The notes: generated from the letters alone by a model not told the origin. Shown: positions 1 to 8,630, counted from the first letter of the stretch. The stretch is DNA of 64,000 bases from OMPR01 sp965183835 (GCA_965183835.1 CBCYME010000008.1:1-64000), one strand, 5' to 3'. Numbers and translations: made by a program.

Positions 1-2
1 AC

Positions 3-305
3 ATCACGCTGGGGCACAAGGTCAGTGCGGTTGATCTGGGTGATGGGCTGACCATCACCGGTCTCGATGCCTCGATCCATCCGGGCAGCAGTTTCTTTAT
101 GACCTTGGCACCGGGGGGCGAAGATCACTATGCGCCCGGCGGCTTTACCCTGCAGCGTGTCACCTGGGGATGGGCTGAACCCGGGGGTATGTCCGCCAGC
201 CAAAGCATGGCCCTGCACGATGATACCGATTTTGACCCCGCCGCCTATCTGCGTGCGCTCAGCAATGACATTCTGTCCGTTCCCCTGTCGGAGATCCCCC
301 AATGA
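3..305 (+). CDS. C-terminal part of an unknown protein (runs off the left edge)
   Basis: An open frame is already running at the left edge and stops at 303-305, so only about the last 100 residues are visible. They are rich in Gly, Pro and acidic residues and end in ...LSEIPQ. I recognise no domain or catalytic motif. Its stop codon overlaps the start of the next gene in an ATGA arrangement (302-305), which suggests translational coupling and one transcript. Function unknown. The reading frame is well supported because it stays open through the edge and joins neatly to the next start. Confidence 0.6.
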   Translation: MTLGHKVSAVDLGDGLTITGLDASIHPGSSFFMTLAPGGEDHYAPGGFTLQRVTWGWAEPGGMSASQSMALHDDTDFDPAAYLRALSNDILSVPLSEIPQ

Positions 306-2233
306 CCCTATTCAAAGCACTGTCGATCGGGATTCTAACCGGGCTTTTGGGATCGTCCCCTGTCTTTGCCCAATCCATGGCGACCCGGGATCGCGATGAC
401 ACCAAAATCCTGAACGGGGTTATCCCTCTGGATTTCAAAAAGCATCAAATGGTCATGAAAGAGCATGGGATCATCCCCAGCGGCGGGTTCTATTCTTGTA
501 TTTGCGCCAGCGCCGGCTATGGGTCCTCATCCACCGCTCAGTTCTATCATCCGGGCACTATCGGGACGTTTGACGCCCGATATTCCTGCCAACAGCCGGG
601 CGATCCCTGCGTGGTTTCAGGGTTTGGCTGTTCCCGGCACCCCCTGCCCACAGATCCTAAAATCTGGGAAGGCTGCGCCACACTGGCAAGGTAGTTCTGC
701 CCCGCCAGAGCGCATCGAAAACAAGCTGAACGAACTGGCGAAAATCGCAGGGGAAGAAGCCCGCGCGACCTTGTCCAAAGCGGAACAGCAAACCAAAACC
801 AAAATCGAAGACGGGCTGATCGACAACATCGGGATCAAACTGTTCCAAAGCGCCAAAGGCAAAGAGATCAACGTTCAGGCGGCCCGACTGGCTTTGACCG
901 CCAACGCCTCACTTGCGGCGGAGAATGCCCTTAGCATTAGGCGGAAAACAACCGCGCTCAATACGATGAAACGCCGGACGAAAAACACCGCTACCAGCGA
1001 GGAAATTGCGGTTATGTCCGGCATGGAAACCAACTTAAAAGGGTTGAAGCGGAAACAACAGAACTTGGCCAACGAAAAGGCTGGTCTCAACGCCTTTATG
1101 CTTGGGCTCGATGGGGCCAAAGACCTGCTGGAGCTAGAGAAAAACTATCTGCGTGCTATCAGCAGTGACCCCAAGGAACAGGTCAGCGCACTGGTCAGTA
1201 CCGCCGGAACAATCAAGAGATATGTCGATATGGCCAAGGAAAATCGGGTGGACTTGCAAGTAGGGCTTAATGCGCTGGCCAAGACCGGGATCAGCGAGGC
1301 AGAATTTGCCCGGTTCAAATCCCTGTCGCTTCAATCTGATTTTCTTGCTGCAGCGTCTGGGGCTTTGAATGGAATCGGCAGCGTGGGAACTGCTGGGCTA
1401 ACGGCCTATAACCTTTATCAGGATTATGAAAAATCAGTGCCCGCGCCCATGAAATGGAACGATCAGGCCAATACAGAAAAGCCCAAGAACACATGCTTGT
1501 GGCTGCCGAGGTGGCGGCAAAACTGGCCAATGTCGCGTCTGGCTATATGCCCGAGGGGTTCAGCGAACTGACACAGGTCTATGCCGAGGCTCTGCGCATT
1601 CCTGGTGCGATGGACAAACGCATTCGCGAATACAACGACAAGGCCGACATCAAGGGGTCGCAGGCGCAATCCAAGGCTTGCGTTGGGAACCTGTCAATTG
1701 ATCGCAACACCTATCTGTTTCGCACCGCCAAATTGCCGGTTTACCACGTCGACAAGGGGACCTAGGGACAAGAGTACGTTCTGATCGACGGCAACAGCGA
1801 TCAGAACGTACTCTTGTCCCAAGACCAATACAATGCCCTACAGGATATCGCCTATTATCACCCATTGGCGCACAAGGATCTGCTGCCGACAAAAGCGGTC
1901 ACGGATCTGCTAAAGGCAGCTGGCCCCAACGGGGCGCTGGATGTCCAAATGTACAAAGACCAAGCTGAAAAGGAACTAAAAACTCTGGCTCGGCGCAAAC
2001 TGGTCGCTGACCGAATGGGACAGGAATCATCAACACACAAAGACACATCCCAATGGTCTGCCTTTCAACAACTGCTCGGAAGGTCCCTGCCCCCATTGTG
2101 CGATCTCAGTTCGAAAACGGAATCTGTGTTGTTTGACCGCTTTCGCGCCAATGACGCATCAGGAGAGCAAGTTAGCGCTCACATAATCGATTTTTGGGCT
2201 GAGCTCCGATCAATAGATATGTCTAATAAGTAA
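302..2233 (+). pseudogene. Broken gene for a secreted, largely helical protein of unknown function
   Basis: The frame opens with a clear signal peptide (MTLFKALSIGILTGLLG, with a possible AXA-type cleavage near residue 24). It then stops at 692-694 unless one base is removed near 687-690, where ...CATLA would continue as GSSAPPERIENK. The second stretch is Lys/Ala/Glu-rich and probably helical. Near 1480 one base appears to be missing (NTEK continues as AQEHMLVAAEV). A third stretch meets an in-frame TAG at 1763-1765, and coding resumes in the same frame to 2233. If the lesions are repaired the product would be about 643 residues. It follows the previous gene with an ATGA overlap. I know no family for it. 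It may be a decayed gene or a poorly read one. Confidence 0.6.
1765..1820. repeat. Perfect 23-bp inverted repeat inside a broken gene
   Basis: Positions 1765-1787 and 1798-1820 are exact reverse complements, separated by a 10-base loop (1788-1797). The left arm begins at the last base of the in-frame TAG of the broken secreted-protein gene. Both arms remain in one open frame. There is no T run, so a simple terminator is unlikely. Confidence 0.9.
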
Positions 2234-2240
2234 GTACAAA

Positions 2241-2274
2241 AATGCCCTGATGTGGACCATCACATCAGGGCATT
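2241..2274 (-). terminator. Rho-independent terminator after the sulfopyruvate decarboxylase genes
   Basis: A perfect 14-bp stem (2241-2254 with 2261-2274) has a 6-base loop. On the minus strand it is followed by TTTTTG, just downstream of the comE stop at 2300. It also lies just after the end of the plus-strand broken gene, so it may serve both directions. Confidence 0.8.
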
Positions 2275-2299
2275 CTCTGTTTCGCTTTTTGGGAGAGCC

Positions 2300-2863
2300 T
2301 TACGCGTTGCGCGCGGCCAGTTCCTTCATAAAGCGATCCCGAATAACGACTGGATCCATCGTGATAACCGGAACCTTGATGTTGCCGTTTTCGCATTTGC
2401 AAACGATCACCGTCATCTTGTCGCTATCCAGCGCCTCTTGCATCACACGCGGGGCATCTTCGGCTTGGCATTCCACGACATTTTCACAGCCACAGGCGCG
2501 TGCTACCTCGGTCAGGGATGTCTTTTGCCCGGCATAGGTCGGTTGGTCCCCGGTCGAGCCATAGCTGCCGTTATCGACGATAAACAGGATGTAGTTATCG
2601 GTCACATTGTTCGCGATCGTTGGCAGCGTGCCAAAGTTGGTCAGCACCGATCCGTCCCCATCGATCGAGATCACCTTTTGACCCTGTGCCAAGGCCACAC
2701 CCAACCCAATCGAGGACGACAGTCCCATCGTGCCAAGCATATAGAAATTGGTCGGCTGGTCATCCATCATATGCAATTCCTGACTTGGCAGGCCAATGTT
2801 GCAGACAACGAATTGGTCAGAAATAACCGGTAGTAAGCTTTTGAGAACCTCAGAGCGGATCAT
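2300..2863 (-). CDS. comE: Sulfopyruvate decarboxylase, beta (thiamine-diphosphate-binding) subunit
   Basis: The protein has the C-terminal half of a thiamine-diphosphate decarboxylase. The ThDP/Mg motif starts at GDGS (SIDGDGSVLTNFGTL) and ends about 25 residues later at VDN. The start at 2863 (MIRSEVLKSLLPV) is preferred over a longer frame because it lies 2 bases after the comD stop and matches the usual length of about 187 residues. With ComD it should convert 3-sulfopyruvate to sulfoacetaldehyde and CO2 in the cytoplasm. In marine bacteria this step belongs to sulfolactate or cysteate breakdown. No xsc, sulfolactate dehydrogenase or exporter gene is nearby, so the pathway link is inferred. 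Phosphonopyruvate decarboxylase is the main alternative. Confidence 0.8.
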   Translation of the reverse strand: MIRSEVLKSLLPVISDQFVVCNIGLPSQELHMMDDQPTNFYMLGTMGLSSSIGLGVALAQGQKVISIDGDGSVLTNFGTLPTIANNVTDNYILFIVDNGSYGSTGDQPTYAGQKTSLTEVARACGCENVVECQAEDAPRVMQEALDSDKMTVIVCKCENGNIKVPVITMDPVVIRDRFMKELAARNA

Positions 2864-2865
2864 GA

Positions 2866-3363
2866 TCAGTACCCTCCCCAGAATGACGCATCCGTCAGGA
2901 TTGCGACGGGTTTGTTGCACATAAAGGTGTATTTCAGGATCGCATCCAGTTCCTCAACATCTTCTTCCTTATGAAAGTGATACGTCGGGATGTTCAACTG
3001 GTTCAGCAACGCCTTGGTATGCACCGCCATTTCAGCCTGACAGGCGACCGGTTCCCGCAGTTCACCGCGATAGCTGATCAGCATCGGCAACGGCATCCGG
3101 TAGTATTGCGTCAATGTCACCAGCGTGTTGATGGTCACCCCAATGGCAGTGTTCTGCATGATGATCGCAGAGCGTTTCCCCCCCATGAACGCGCCCGCAC
3201 ACAGGCCGATGCCTTCGTCTTCTTTGTTGGACGGGATGTGGTAAATGCTGTCGTTGTCATCGACTTGATCGATGACCCCCGCAAGCTGCTTGCAAGGCAC
3301 TGTTGTGACAAATTCGATCTGGTTGTTCACAAAGTCCGCAACAATTTTATCGTTCACTGACAT
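2866..3363 (-). CDS. comD: Sulfopyruvate decarboxylase, alpha subunit
   Basis: This 165-residue protein corresponds to the N-terminal (PYR) half of a ThDP-dependent decarboxylase. It has the EDEGIGLCAGAFMGGKR segment that holds the catalytic Glu, and the TVPCKQLAG start typical of ComD and phosphonopyruvate decarboxylases. It is first in a two-gene operon, with comE starting 2 bases after its stop. The two subunits must pair to form the active site. Archaeal ComDE makes coenzyme M precursors; in Roseobacters the pair serves sulfolactate degradation. The upstream gap of 106 bases to the WGR gene may hold its promoter. I see no motif for a specific regulator there. Confidence 0.8.
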   Translation of the reverse strand: MSVNDKIVADFVNNQIEFVTTVPCKQLAGVIDQVDDNDSIYHIPSNKEDEGIGLCAGAFMGGKRSAIIMQNTAIGVTINTLVTLTQYYRMPLPMLISYRGELREPVACQAEMAVHTKALLNQLNIPTYHFHKEEDVEELDAILKYTFMCNKPVAILTDASFWGGY

Positions 3364-3469
3364 GGGCTGTTTCCATTATGAGATTGCGCACAACCTAAGT
3401 AAAGCGGCGCGCAAGGCAAGTCATAATGAATTTACGATATATAAACGAAAGCTTTACATCGAAATACCT

Positions 3470-3778
3470 TCAAGGTTCGATGATTTCCAAAGCAAAAGAG
3501 CTCTGCTCCGCTCTCGCCCACAAAGACAATCGCTGATAGCCCCGCCTTGCTTTGGCTTTACAGACGGTGGTCTCAGCTTGTTTTGCTTCGTGTTGGGTTT
3601 CGAATGACACCGTGCGCGACTGCCCTTCTCGTACACCAACTCGCCCCCACCGACGGAGAAAGATCCACGCCCCCAACATATCGCGATACACATCCGTGGC
3701 ATAGAAACGGTGCATATTCTGGTCTGGTTCGTGTCGTTCGAAATACATACTGCCCACCCGCATTTTGATCTGCGCCAA
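3470..3778 (-). CDS. Small stand-alone WGR-domain protein
   Basis: The 102-residue product contains the signature FLRRWGRVGVREGQSRTVSF near its centre, followed by a helical tail ending in KARRGYQ. WGR domains are known from PARPs and from small bacterial proteins, often plasmid-borne in Rhodobacterales, and may bind nucleic acid. Nothing else is attached here, so the biochemical role is unknown. It lies on the same strand as parAB, downstream of the parB terminator, and 106 bases before comD. The start could be Met1 or Met6 (MRVGSMYF). The family call is fairly firm and the function is open. Confidence 0.72.
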   Translation of the reverse strand: MAQIKMRVGSMYFERHEPDQNMHRFYATDVYRDMLGAWIFLRRWGRVGVREGQSRTVSFETQHEAKQAETTVCKAKARRGYQRLSLWARAEQSSFALEIIEP

Positions 3779-3875
3779 TACTACGTGCCCCCTACCCTAC
3801 AGCCCTTTCAATGAAAAATCCAATGCCAACGCGTCAGGGTCTACACGGCCTCCGAAACCGGAGAAACACATTGCT

Positions 3876-3889
3876 GTCCCCGCGGGGAC
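3876..3889. promoter_or_regulatory. Candidate parS partition site (copy 1)
   Basis: The perfect palindrome GTCCCCGCGGGGAC lies downstream of parB. The same sequence recurs at 5409-5422 and 6415-6428, with weaker copies at 7324-7335 and 9081-9092. All are within about 5 kb of parAB and rep, and I noticed none elsewhere in the window. Confidence 0.7.
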
Positions 3890-3964
3890 CAGGTTGAAAG
3901 GGGTGGCCCGAACTTAACGTTCTAAAAGCAGATTGCGCCCTAACCATTTGATATAAAACAAAAA

Positions 3965-3984
3965 TGGCGTGCAATTGCACGCCA
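3965..3984 (-). terminator. Probable terminator of the parAB operon
   Basis: TGGCGTGCAATTGCACGCCA is a perfect 20-bp palindrome. On the minus strand it is followed by ATTTTTGTTTTATAT, and it lies 26 bases beyond the parB stop codon. A self-complementary hairpin followed by T-rich sequence fits rho-independent termination. The loop would have to come from the central AATT. Confidence 0.7.
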
Positions 3985-4010
3985 CTTCTCGCCCAGACGA
4001 AAACAGCCGC

Positions 4011-5099
4011 CTACCCTTCTCCATCAAGCTCGTCAAAAAAGGCCTGAACCGAGGCTTCTAACCGCTTACGCTCCAGCCCGCTGAAATCTCGATCAAGCTG
4101 CAACTCAATCCGCCCGTCCGCTGCGATGCATTTCACCACCCCTTCGGGCCGGGTCATCTTGAACGTGGACTTGGCCGTCTTTCGCACTTCGGTCTTGGTT
4201 TTCGTGGTCCCCCCCGACGCGACAAAGCTTTGCAAGATGGCCTGTTCCGCCACATCATCCCGGTCGGGTCGCGCGCGCAGCTCGGACAACAACACCTCGA
4301 TACGATCTGGCTGATCCTCGACCAGTTTTACCAACCGCAGTCCCAAGGCCCGTGGCATCGCCGCGATGAACAACAGATCATCGCCAATGGCATTCACCAA
4401 CCGGACAAACGATTTGATATAGCTGCGCTTTTGACGCCCAGATGAGGCATAGAGGATTTCGACCGCCCGGTCATAGCTTTCGATATTCGGGTCCTGGCAG
4501 CGATATGAAATGGCCAGCCGCGCCAGTTCCCCAAACGACACATCCCGACGGACAAGGTTTTCGTCCACCATCCGGCGATACAAGTTTTGCAGATCTTCGC
4601 CACTGGCGTTGATCCCTGCGGGGATCTTGGCAAAGGCTTCGTCGCCCGTTTCCTCGTACAGTTCCCGAAACGCAGACAGGCGCCGGAAACCTTGGATCAA
4701 CTCATAGCGGTCGCCATTCTTTTCCACGCGGATTGGATTGGACAGACCAATATCCCGGATCGAGATTTTGAGGTCATCCATATCCTCATCTCGACCGGGT
4801 GCCCGATCTCGGGTCAATTTGGTCGTATCAACCAGATCCAAGGGGATCAGATCGGTGATTAGCCCGGCGCGTTTGAGGCGCACATGTTCATGGGCCAGCG
4901 CGTCATTCTCGGCCCGAATAGCGGCTTCAGCGCTCTGTCGGGCGGTCACAGCATCCGCATTCTCAGTGATCGCAGTTGCCATCGGGCCACGCCGCCCTTC
5001 GGGTGCTGGGCTAGGCGCGACCACTGGATCAACCGGTGGCGTCTCAACAGCTGGGACATCGTCAAAGTTGATGTCAAACACGCGGCGTTTCTTACTCAT
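4011..5099 (-). CDS. parB: ParB-family centromere-binding partition protein
   Basis: This 362-residue protein starts with a Lys/Arg-rich tip (MSKKRRVFDINF), as in plasmid ParB/RepB proteins. It carries the ParB N-terminal domain at about residues 82-180, with PIRVEKNGDRYELIQGFRR as the box II region, then a central helical DNA-binding part (about 185-270) and a C-terminal dimer region. It should bind the palindromic parS sites and load with ParA to segregate the replicon. It is cotranscribed with parA (ATGA overlap at 5096-5099). The palindrome inside parA (5408-5423) and the one before parA could be its sites. A palindromic terminator follows the gene. Confidence 0.9.
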   Translation of the reverse strand: MSKKRRVFDINFDDVPAVETPPVDPVVAPSPAPEGRRGPMATAITENADAVTARQSAEAAIRAENDALAHEHVRLKRAGLITDLIPLDLVDTTKLTRDRAPGRDEDMDDLKISIRDIGLSNPIRVEKNGDRYELIQGFRRLSAFRELYEETGDEAFAKIPAGINASGEDLQNLYRRMVDENLVRRDVSFGELARLAISYRCQDPNIESYDRAVEILYASSGRQKRSYIKSFVRLVNAIGDDLLFIAAMPRALGLRLVKLVEDQPDRIEVLLSELRARPDRDDVAEQAILQSFVASGGTTKTKTEVRKTAKSTFKMTRPEGVVKCIAADGRIELQLDRDFSGLERKRLEASVQAFFDELDGEG

Positions 5100-6404
5100 G
5101 CTCCTGTCTCCTCAATCTCATCCCAGGCTTTGACCAGGTTATCGCGGAATTCGACGTACGCCTGATCAAACGATCCTCGGGCGCGGCGCCATGTTTCACG
5201 GGTCATATCCCGGTAATCAATTTCGTAGATCGAGCTTAGGAAGCGCCCTGATTGTTCTACGGCCCGGGTCATTTCAATGGGGTGTTCCGCCAATCTGTCG
5301 CCAAAAACCTTACCAAACGCTGATTGCATCGCACGGTGCAATTCGTTGTTGGGTTCGAACCGGGTCAGCAAGAACCGCACATCCGTAAATGCCTTGGGCA
5401 GTTTGAGTGTCCCCGCGGGGACAGAACTGCCAAAACGCCCCAGGTCCTCCAACGCTTCGGACAACTGCCCGATAAAAGATGTGGTGCTGTCATACTCCCA
5501 ATACCCAGGCCCCGATGGGATATAAAGCACATCCGCCGCAAACACGGCGTTCATAGACTGATAGCCAATCGCTGGCGGACAATCGAACAAGATGAGGTCA
5601 TAACTGTCGTCAGGCAAGGAATCGAGATACCGCGACACCGCCGCAAAGAACGACCATTCCGGGTTCAGGTGACGATATTGTGCGCTGGCGAATTCAACAA
5701 AGGCAGCATTTGCGCAGCTCGGCACAATATCAATCGTGGGCCAACTGGTCGGTTTGATGAAATCTGTCACACGCAGGTCCGACAGCCCCATATCAGTGAC
5801 CGAAGCGGGCAGGCGTCGTTGGGGCAGGGCTGCGCCACTTTCAGCCCCTTGCACGGCAGCATTCATCCGTTCTGTTTCACGGATCAGGTCGCGCGCCATC
5901 ACGCCCCAAACTGTGAACTCCTCCGACACATCACTTAAACCCATCGAATGGCTCAGCGTGGCCTGCGGATCGAAATCAACACAGAGAACGCGGTATCCAT
6001 CCAACGCGGCCGCATGTGCAAAGTGGAGCGCCACTGTAGATTTACCCGCGCCCCCTTTGAAATTTGCAATCGCGGCCCGAATGGCGCGCTTGCCAGCGGG
6101 GCGGGGGCGGCATCAGGGATTTGCGGTTGACCTTTAGACGGCGGCGTATCTCGTTAATCTCTTCGAGGGAATACCACCGCTGGCGACCGTCTTCTTCCAC
6201 TAGCCCTTGGGGCAGGGACGGATCCGCCGCCAAACGTCCGCGCATGGTCGACTGGTTGACCCGAAAGATAAGCTCGGCCACTTCCCAGCTGGAAAACCGG
6301 CGCAGCGTCTTTTCCATTTCGGGGGAATATGTCTGCTGTCGGATAAAGCTCTGCATCTTAAGTGACTGTGCCTGAAGCTGTGCCAAGTCCTGATGAGTGA
6401 ACAT
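5096..6404 (-). pseudogene. parA: ParA-family partition ATPase, frameshifted as sequenced
   Basis: The N-terminal frame (start 6404, AGGAGG 4 bases upstream) encodes a MerR-like helix-turn-helix region at about residues 38-90 and then ends early. Removing one base from the five-G run at 6103-6107 (C on the coding strand) joins MPPRPAGKRAIRAAIANF to the Walker A motif KGGAGKST and to the remaining 310 residues. These include VLCVDFDPQ and the Walker B-like LILFDCPPAIG. The repaired length of about 435 residues fits large plasmid ParA proteins with an N-terminal DNA-binding domain, which often repress their own operon. A partition gene beside rep is expected to work, so a read error in the homopolymer is quite possible. 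A genuine frameshift cannot be excluded. Confidence 0.85.
5408..5423. promoter_or_regulatory. Candidate parS partition site inside parA (copy 2)
   Basis: TGTCCCCGCGGGGACA is a perfect 16-bp palindrome within the C-terminal half of the parA coding region. It is identical to the copy at 6414-6429 and contains the 14-bp core found at 3876-3889. Confidence 0.7.
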
Positions 6405-6413
6405 TCTGCCTCC

Positions 6414-6429
6414 TGTCCCCGCGGGGACA
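6414..6429. promoter_or_regulatory. Candidate parS or operator site just upstream of parA (copy 3)
   Basis: The same 16-bp palindrome TGTCCCCGCGGGGACA sits next to the parA ribosome-binding site (AGGAGG at 6408-6413), so it lies in the untranslated leader or promoter. ParB or ParA binding here could both mark the centromere and repress parAB. Confidence 0.72.
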
Positions 6430-6656
6430 ATTCGTTGTTTCTTACTGACCCGCCCTTACACTGGACGCTAATTTACCTCTTCACTCCATTTACGCTGATT
6501 TGCGGGGAAAGGCAAAACGTAATATCCAAGAAACATCAGATCCTTTGGTTTTGGGCTTTCCTAGGTTTCCCCTGTGTTTGAACGGTATCTAGCTGGATAT
6601 CCCCGAGATCCGGCATCACCGCCGAATTAGGGGTCAGGTTTCAAGAAATCCCTAGA

Positions 6657-6709
6657 TATAGGGGGACAAAACTGAACTAATAAGGGACATTCACAATTGT
6701 CCCCCTATA
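6657..6709. repeat. 13-bp inverted repeat in the origin/rep leader region
   Basis: TATAGGGGGACAA (6657-6669) and TTGTCCCCCTATA (6697-6709) are exact inverted copies 27 bases apart. A further GGGACAT lies between them. The right arm overlaps a promoter-like sequence for rep, so binding here could autoregulate rep or mark the origin. Confidence 0.7.
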
Positions 6710-6717
6710 CCTATAAT
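6690..6717 (+). promoter_or_regulatory. Possible rep promoter
   Basis: TTCACA (6690-6695) and TATAAT (6712-6717) are spaced by 16 bases upstream of rep. The spacer contains the right arm of the inverted repeat. Transcription from here would leave a leader of about 190 bases before the rep start. Confidence 0.4.
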
Positions 6718-6911
6718 ACCTGATTTTCTTTTTATGAATTGGGATTAGGTCAAAGCTGAAACCAACAAGCGTCTTGACAGAATCGCGCAAAAGGACGCAA
6801 ATCACTGCAGTGACCTTAAGAACGCTGAGTTCATAAGTTAGTCACATCAAAATGGGACATTAGATCCCACAAGTTCGAGGCAGCCACTGTTGTGGTACAG
6901 AGGAGCAGACC

Positions 6912-7601
6912 ATGCTCAAAACAAAATATGCAGGCCAAGGGTCCGCCGCACAAAAGTATGATCTCATCACGGCTTTGGGATCTCACGCGCTTTCTCTGAA
7001 CAAAACAGAGCAGCGGCGCGTGTTGCGTTTAATCACCCTTGTCACGGCTCGGTATAACTGGGGCCGCAACGAATTGGCCGTGGGCCAGCGAGAGATCGCG
7101 CGGCTGTGGTCCTGTGACGAGCGCACCGTAAAACGGGAAATGGCGCGGTTCCGGGCTATGGGATGGTTAACGGTGAAACGGCAGGGCGCGCGGGGGCGCG
7201 TGACTGAGTACCAGATGGAACTTGCCGATGTCATGAACGACACCCGTGCTACATGGGAAGCGGTAGGTCCGGATTTTGCGTTGCGGGTCGAAGGTACCCC
7301 GGAACAGACATCCGTGGTTCCGTTCCCCGCGGGGACACAATCGGTTCAGTCCCCGCCACCAGATGTTTCAGACGGAACCGAATGGTCACTTGCACAGGCC
7401 GTGTTGCATCAAGAGGATCAGGCCCGGTTTGGTGCGTGGCTTCAGGCATTGACCCGCGGTGAAAGGGCAGGGGGGCGTTTGACTTTGCGCGCACCATCCC
7501 GGTTTCATGCGCGATACGTTCAAAACAATATGGCTCGTGAGGTGCTGCTAGCCTGTCAGGCGGTGGATTCCAGTGTGTCCGAAGTTCTGATTACGGACTA
7601 A
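6912..7601 (+). CDS. DnaA-like replication initiator of a Rhodobacterales plasmid
   Basis: This 229-residue protein begins with a winged-helix-like part (about 20-110, with WGRNELAVGQREIARLWSCDERTVKREMARF). It ends with a segment resembling the DnaA N-terminal domain (WSLAQAVLHQEDQARFGAWL ... LTLRAPSRFHARYVQNNM). That combination is the hallmark of the DnaA-like replicase class of Roseobacter plasmids. The start follows a GAGGAG site 7 bases upstream. It lies divergent to parAB across an origin-like gap, the usual layout of these replicons. A parS-like core (7324-7335) lies inside the gene. It should open the origin and recruit the replication machinery. Confidence 0.78.
   Translation: MLKTKYAGQGSAAQKYDLITALGSHALSLNKTEQRRVLRLITLVTARYNWGRNELAVGQREIARLWSCDERTVKREMARFRAMGWLTVKRQGARGRVTEYQMELADVMNDTRATWEAVGPDFALRVEGTPEQTSVVPFPAGTQSVQSPPPDVSDGTEWSLAQAVLHQEDQARFGAWLQALTRGERAGGRLTLRAPSRFHARYVQNNMAREVLLACQAVDSSVSEVLITD
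7324..7335. promoter_or_regulatory. Degenerate parS-like core inside rep
   Basis: TCCCCGCGGGGA matches the 12-bp centre of the partition palindrome and is followed by CA on the right. The left outer base is T rather than G. It may be a weaker ParB site. Confidence 0.45.
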
Positions 7602-7607
7602 CCACGT

Positions 7608-8543
7608 CTAAGCAGACAAAACAGGCGCGGGAATATCCGGTTGGGTACGTGCCTCGTCTTGGATCCAGTCAACGAATTCTGAAACCTTACGGCTGCTTTC
7701 AGCGCCTCTGCGATGGACCAACCAATAAGCCAGATGTGACTTGGCAACGTGATCGAAAGGACGGACAAGCCGCCCCTCGATCAAAGCATCGGCGACAAGT
7801 GGTTCGCGACCCATCGCGACCCCCATGCCTTCGATAGCCGCTTGCAACACCATGTTCGACTGACCGAACCGACGTGTACGCGCAGGGTCAGGTAAATGCA
7901 GCTGGCAGGACCGCGCCCAGAAGTCCCAATCAGGGCTAGCCGGACCAAACTGGGCATTGTCGTCTTGCAATAAGGTATGATGGGCCAGATCAGCAGGGCA
8001 GGTTAAAGGCGCGGCCCCTTGTAACAGCGCAGGCGCGCAAACCGGGAAAATGCGTTCCTCCATCAGCTTTTCAACATGAAATCCGGGGTTGTCACCAAAG
8101 CCATAGCGGATACCCAGATCTGCTTGCGCGGATCCGAACTTATCTTGCCCGGTATCCGTTGCTATGGAAATCGACAAATGCGGGTGCGCCAGATCAAATC
8201 GCATCAACCGGGGGAAAAGCCAGATAAAGGCGAACCCCGGCAGGCAACTGATGACAATGGTGTTCTCTGACCGTTGACGGGATCTGAGATCGGCGCAGAC
8301 ATCTGAAATGCGCCCAAGTCCATCCGCGATGGCTTGGGCCAACATCAGCCCGTCGCGCGTTGGGGTGGATTTGCGCGCCCCGCGGGTAAGCAGGTCTTGA
8401 CCGACCCATTCCTCGAGCGATTTGACATGCTGGCTGACGGCACTCTGGCTGACGCCCAGCTCTTCGGCGGCGGCGCTAAAGCTGGCGCGGCGTACCACGA
8501 CCTCGAATGCGCGTAGGGCGGTGTAGGGAAGGTTGATGATCAT
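7608..8543 (-). CDS. LysR-family transcriptional regulator (GcvA-like)
   Basis: The start at 8543 (MIINLPYTALRAFEVVVR) gives 311 residues, the normal LysR length. The longer frame adds an atypical tail. Residues 5-65 form the winged helix (ASFSAAAEELGVSQSAVSQH). The rest is the substrate-binding domain with DLGIRYGFGDNPGF, typical of the GcvA/AmpR branch. It is divergent from the NicX-like gene, with 87 bases between starts, so that gene and perhaps the MATE exporter are its probable targets. It converges on rep with only 6 bases between stops. The effector is unknown. Confidence 0.82.
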   Translation of the reverse strand: MIINLPYTALRAFEVVVRRASFSAAAEELGVSQSAVSQHVKSLEEWVGQDLLTRGARKSTPTRDGLMLAQAIADGLGRISDVCADLRSRQRSENTIVISCLPGFAFIWLFPRLMRFDLAHPHLSISIATDTGQDKFGSAQADLGIRYGFGDNPGFHVEKLMEERIFPVCAPALLQGAAPLTCPADLAHHTLLQDDNAQFGPASPDWDFWARSCQLHLPDPARTRRFGQSNMVLQAAIEGMGVAMGREPLVADALIEGRLVRPFDHVAKSHLAYWLVHRRGAESSRKVSEFVDWIQDEARTQPDIPAPVLSA

Positions 8544-8630
8544 ATAAGTCAAGCTAATAGAATGCATTAAACGTTTCAAATGGATAAATTCCCCCAACTC
8601 CAAGAGATTAGGGCATCTTTTGGGGGTTTC

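Larger units (their letters stand above)
6430..6911. other. Gene-free origin-like region between parA and rep
   Basis: About 480 bases carry no convincing gene. They hold a 13-bp inverted repeat (6657-6669 with 6697-6709), repeated GGGACA motifs (6663, 6684, 6699 on the other strand, 6854), an AT-rich tract around 6705-6740 and the divergent parA and rep promoters. Repeats plus an AT-rich stretch beside a rep gene fit a replication origin, but I see no regular iteron array. Confidence 0.5.
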
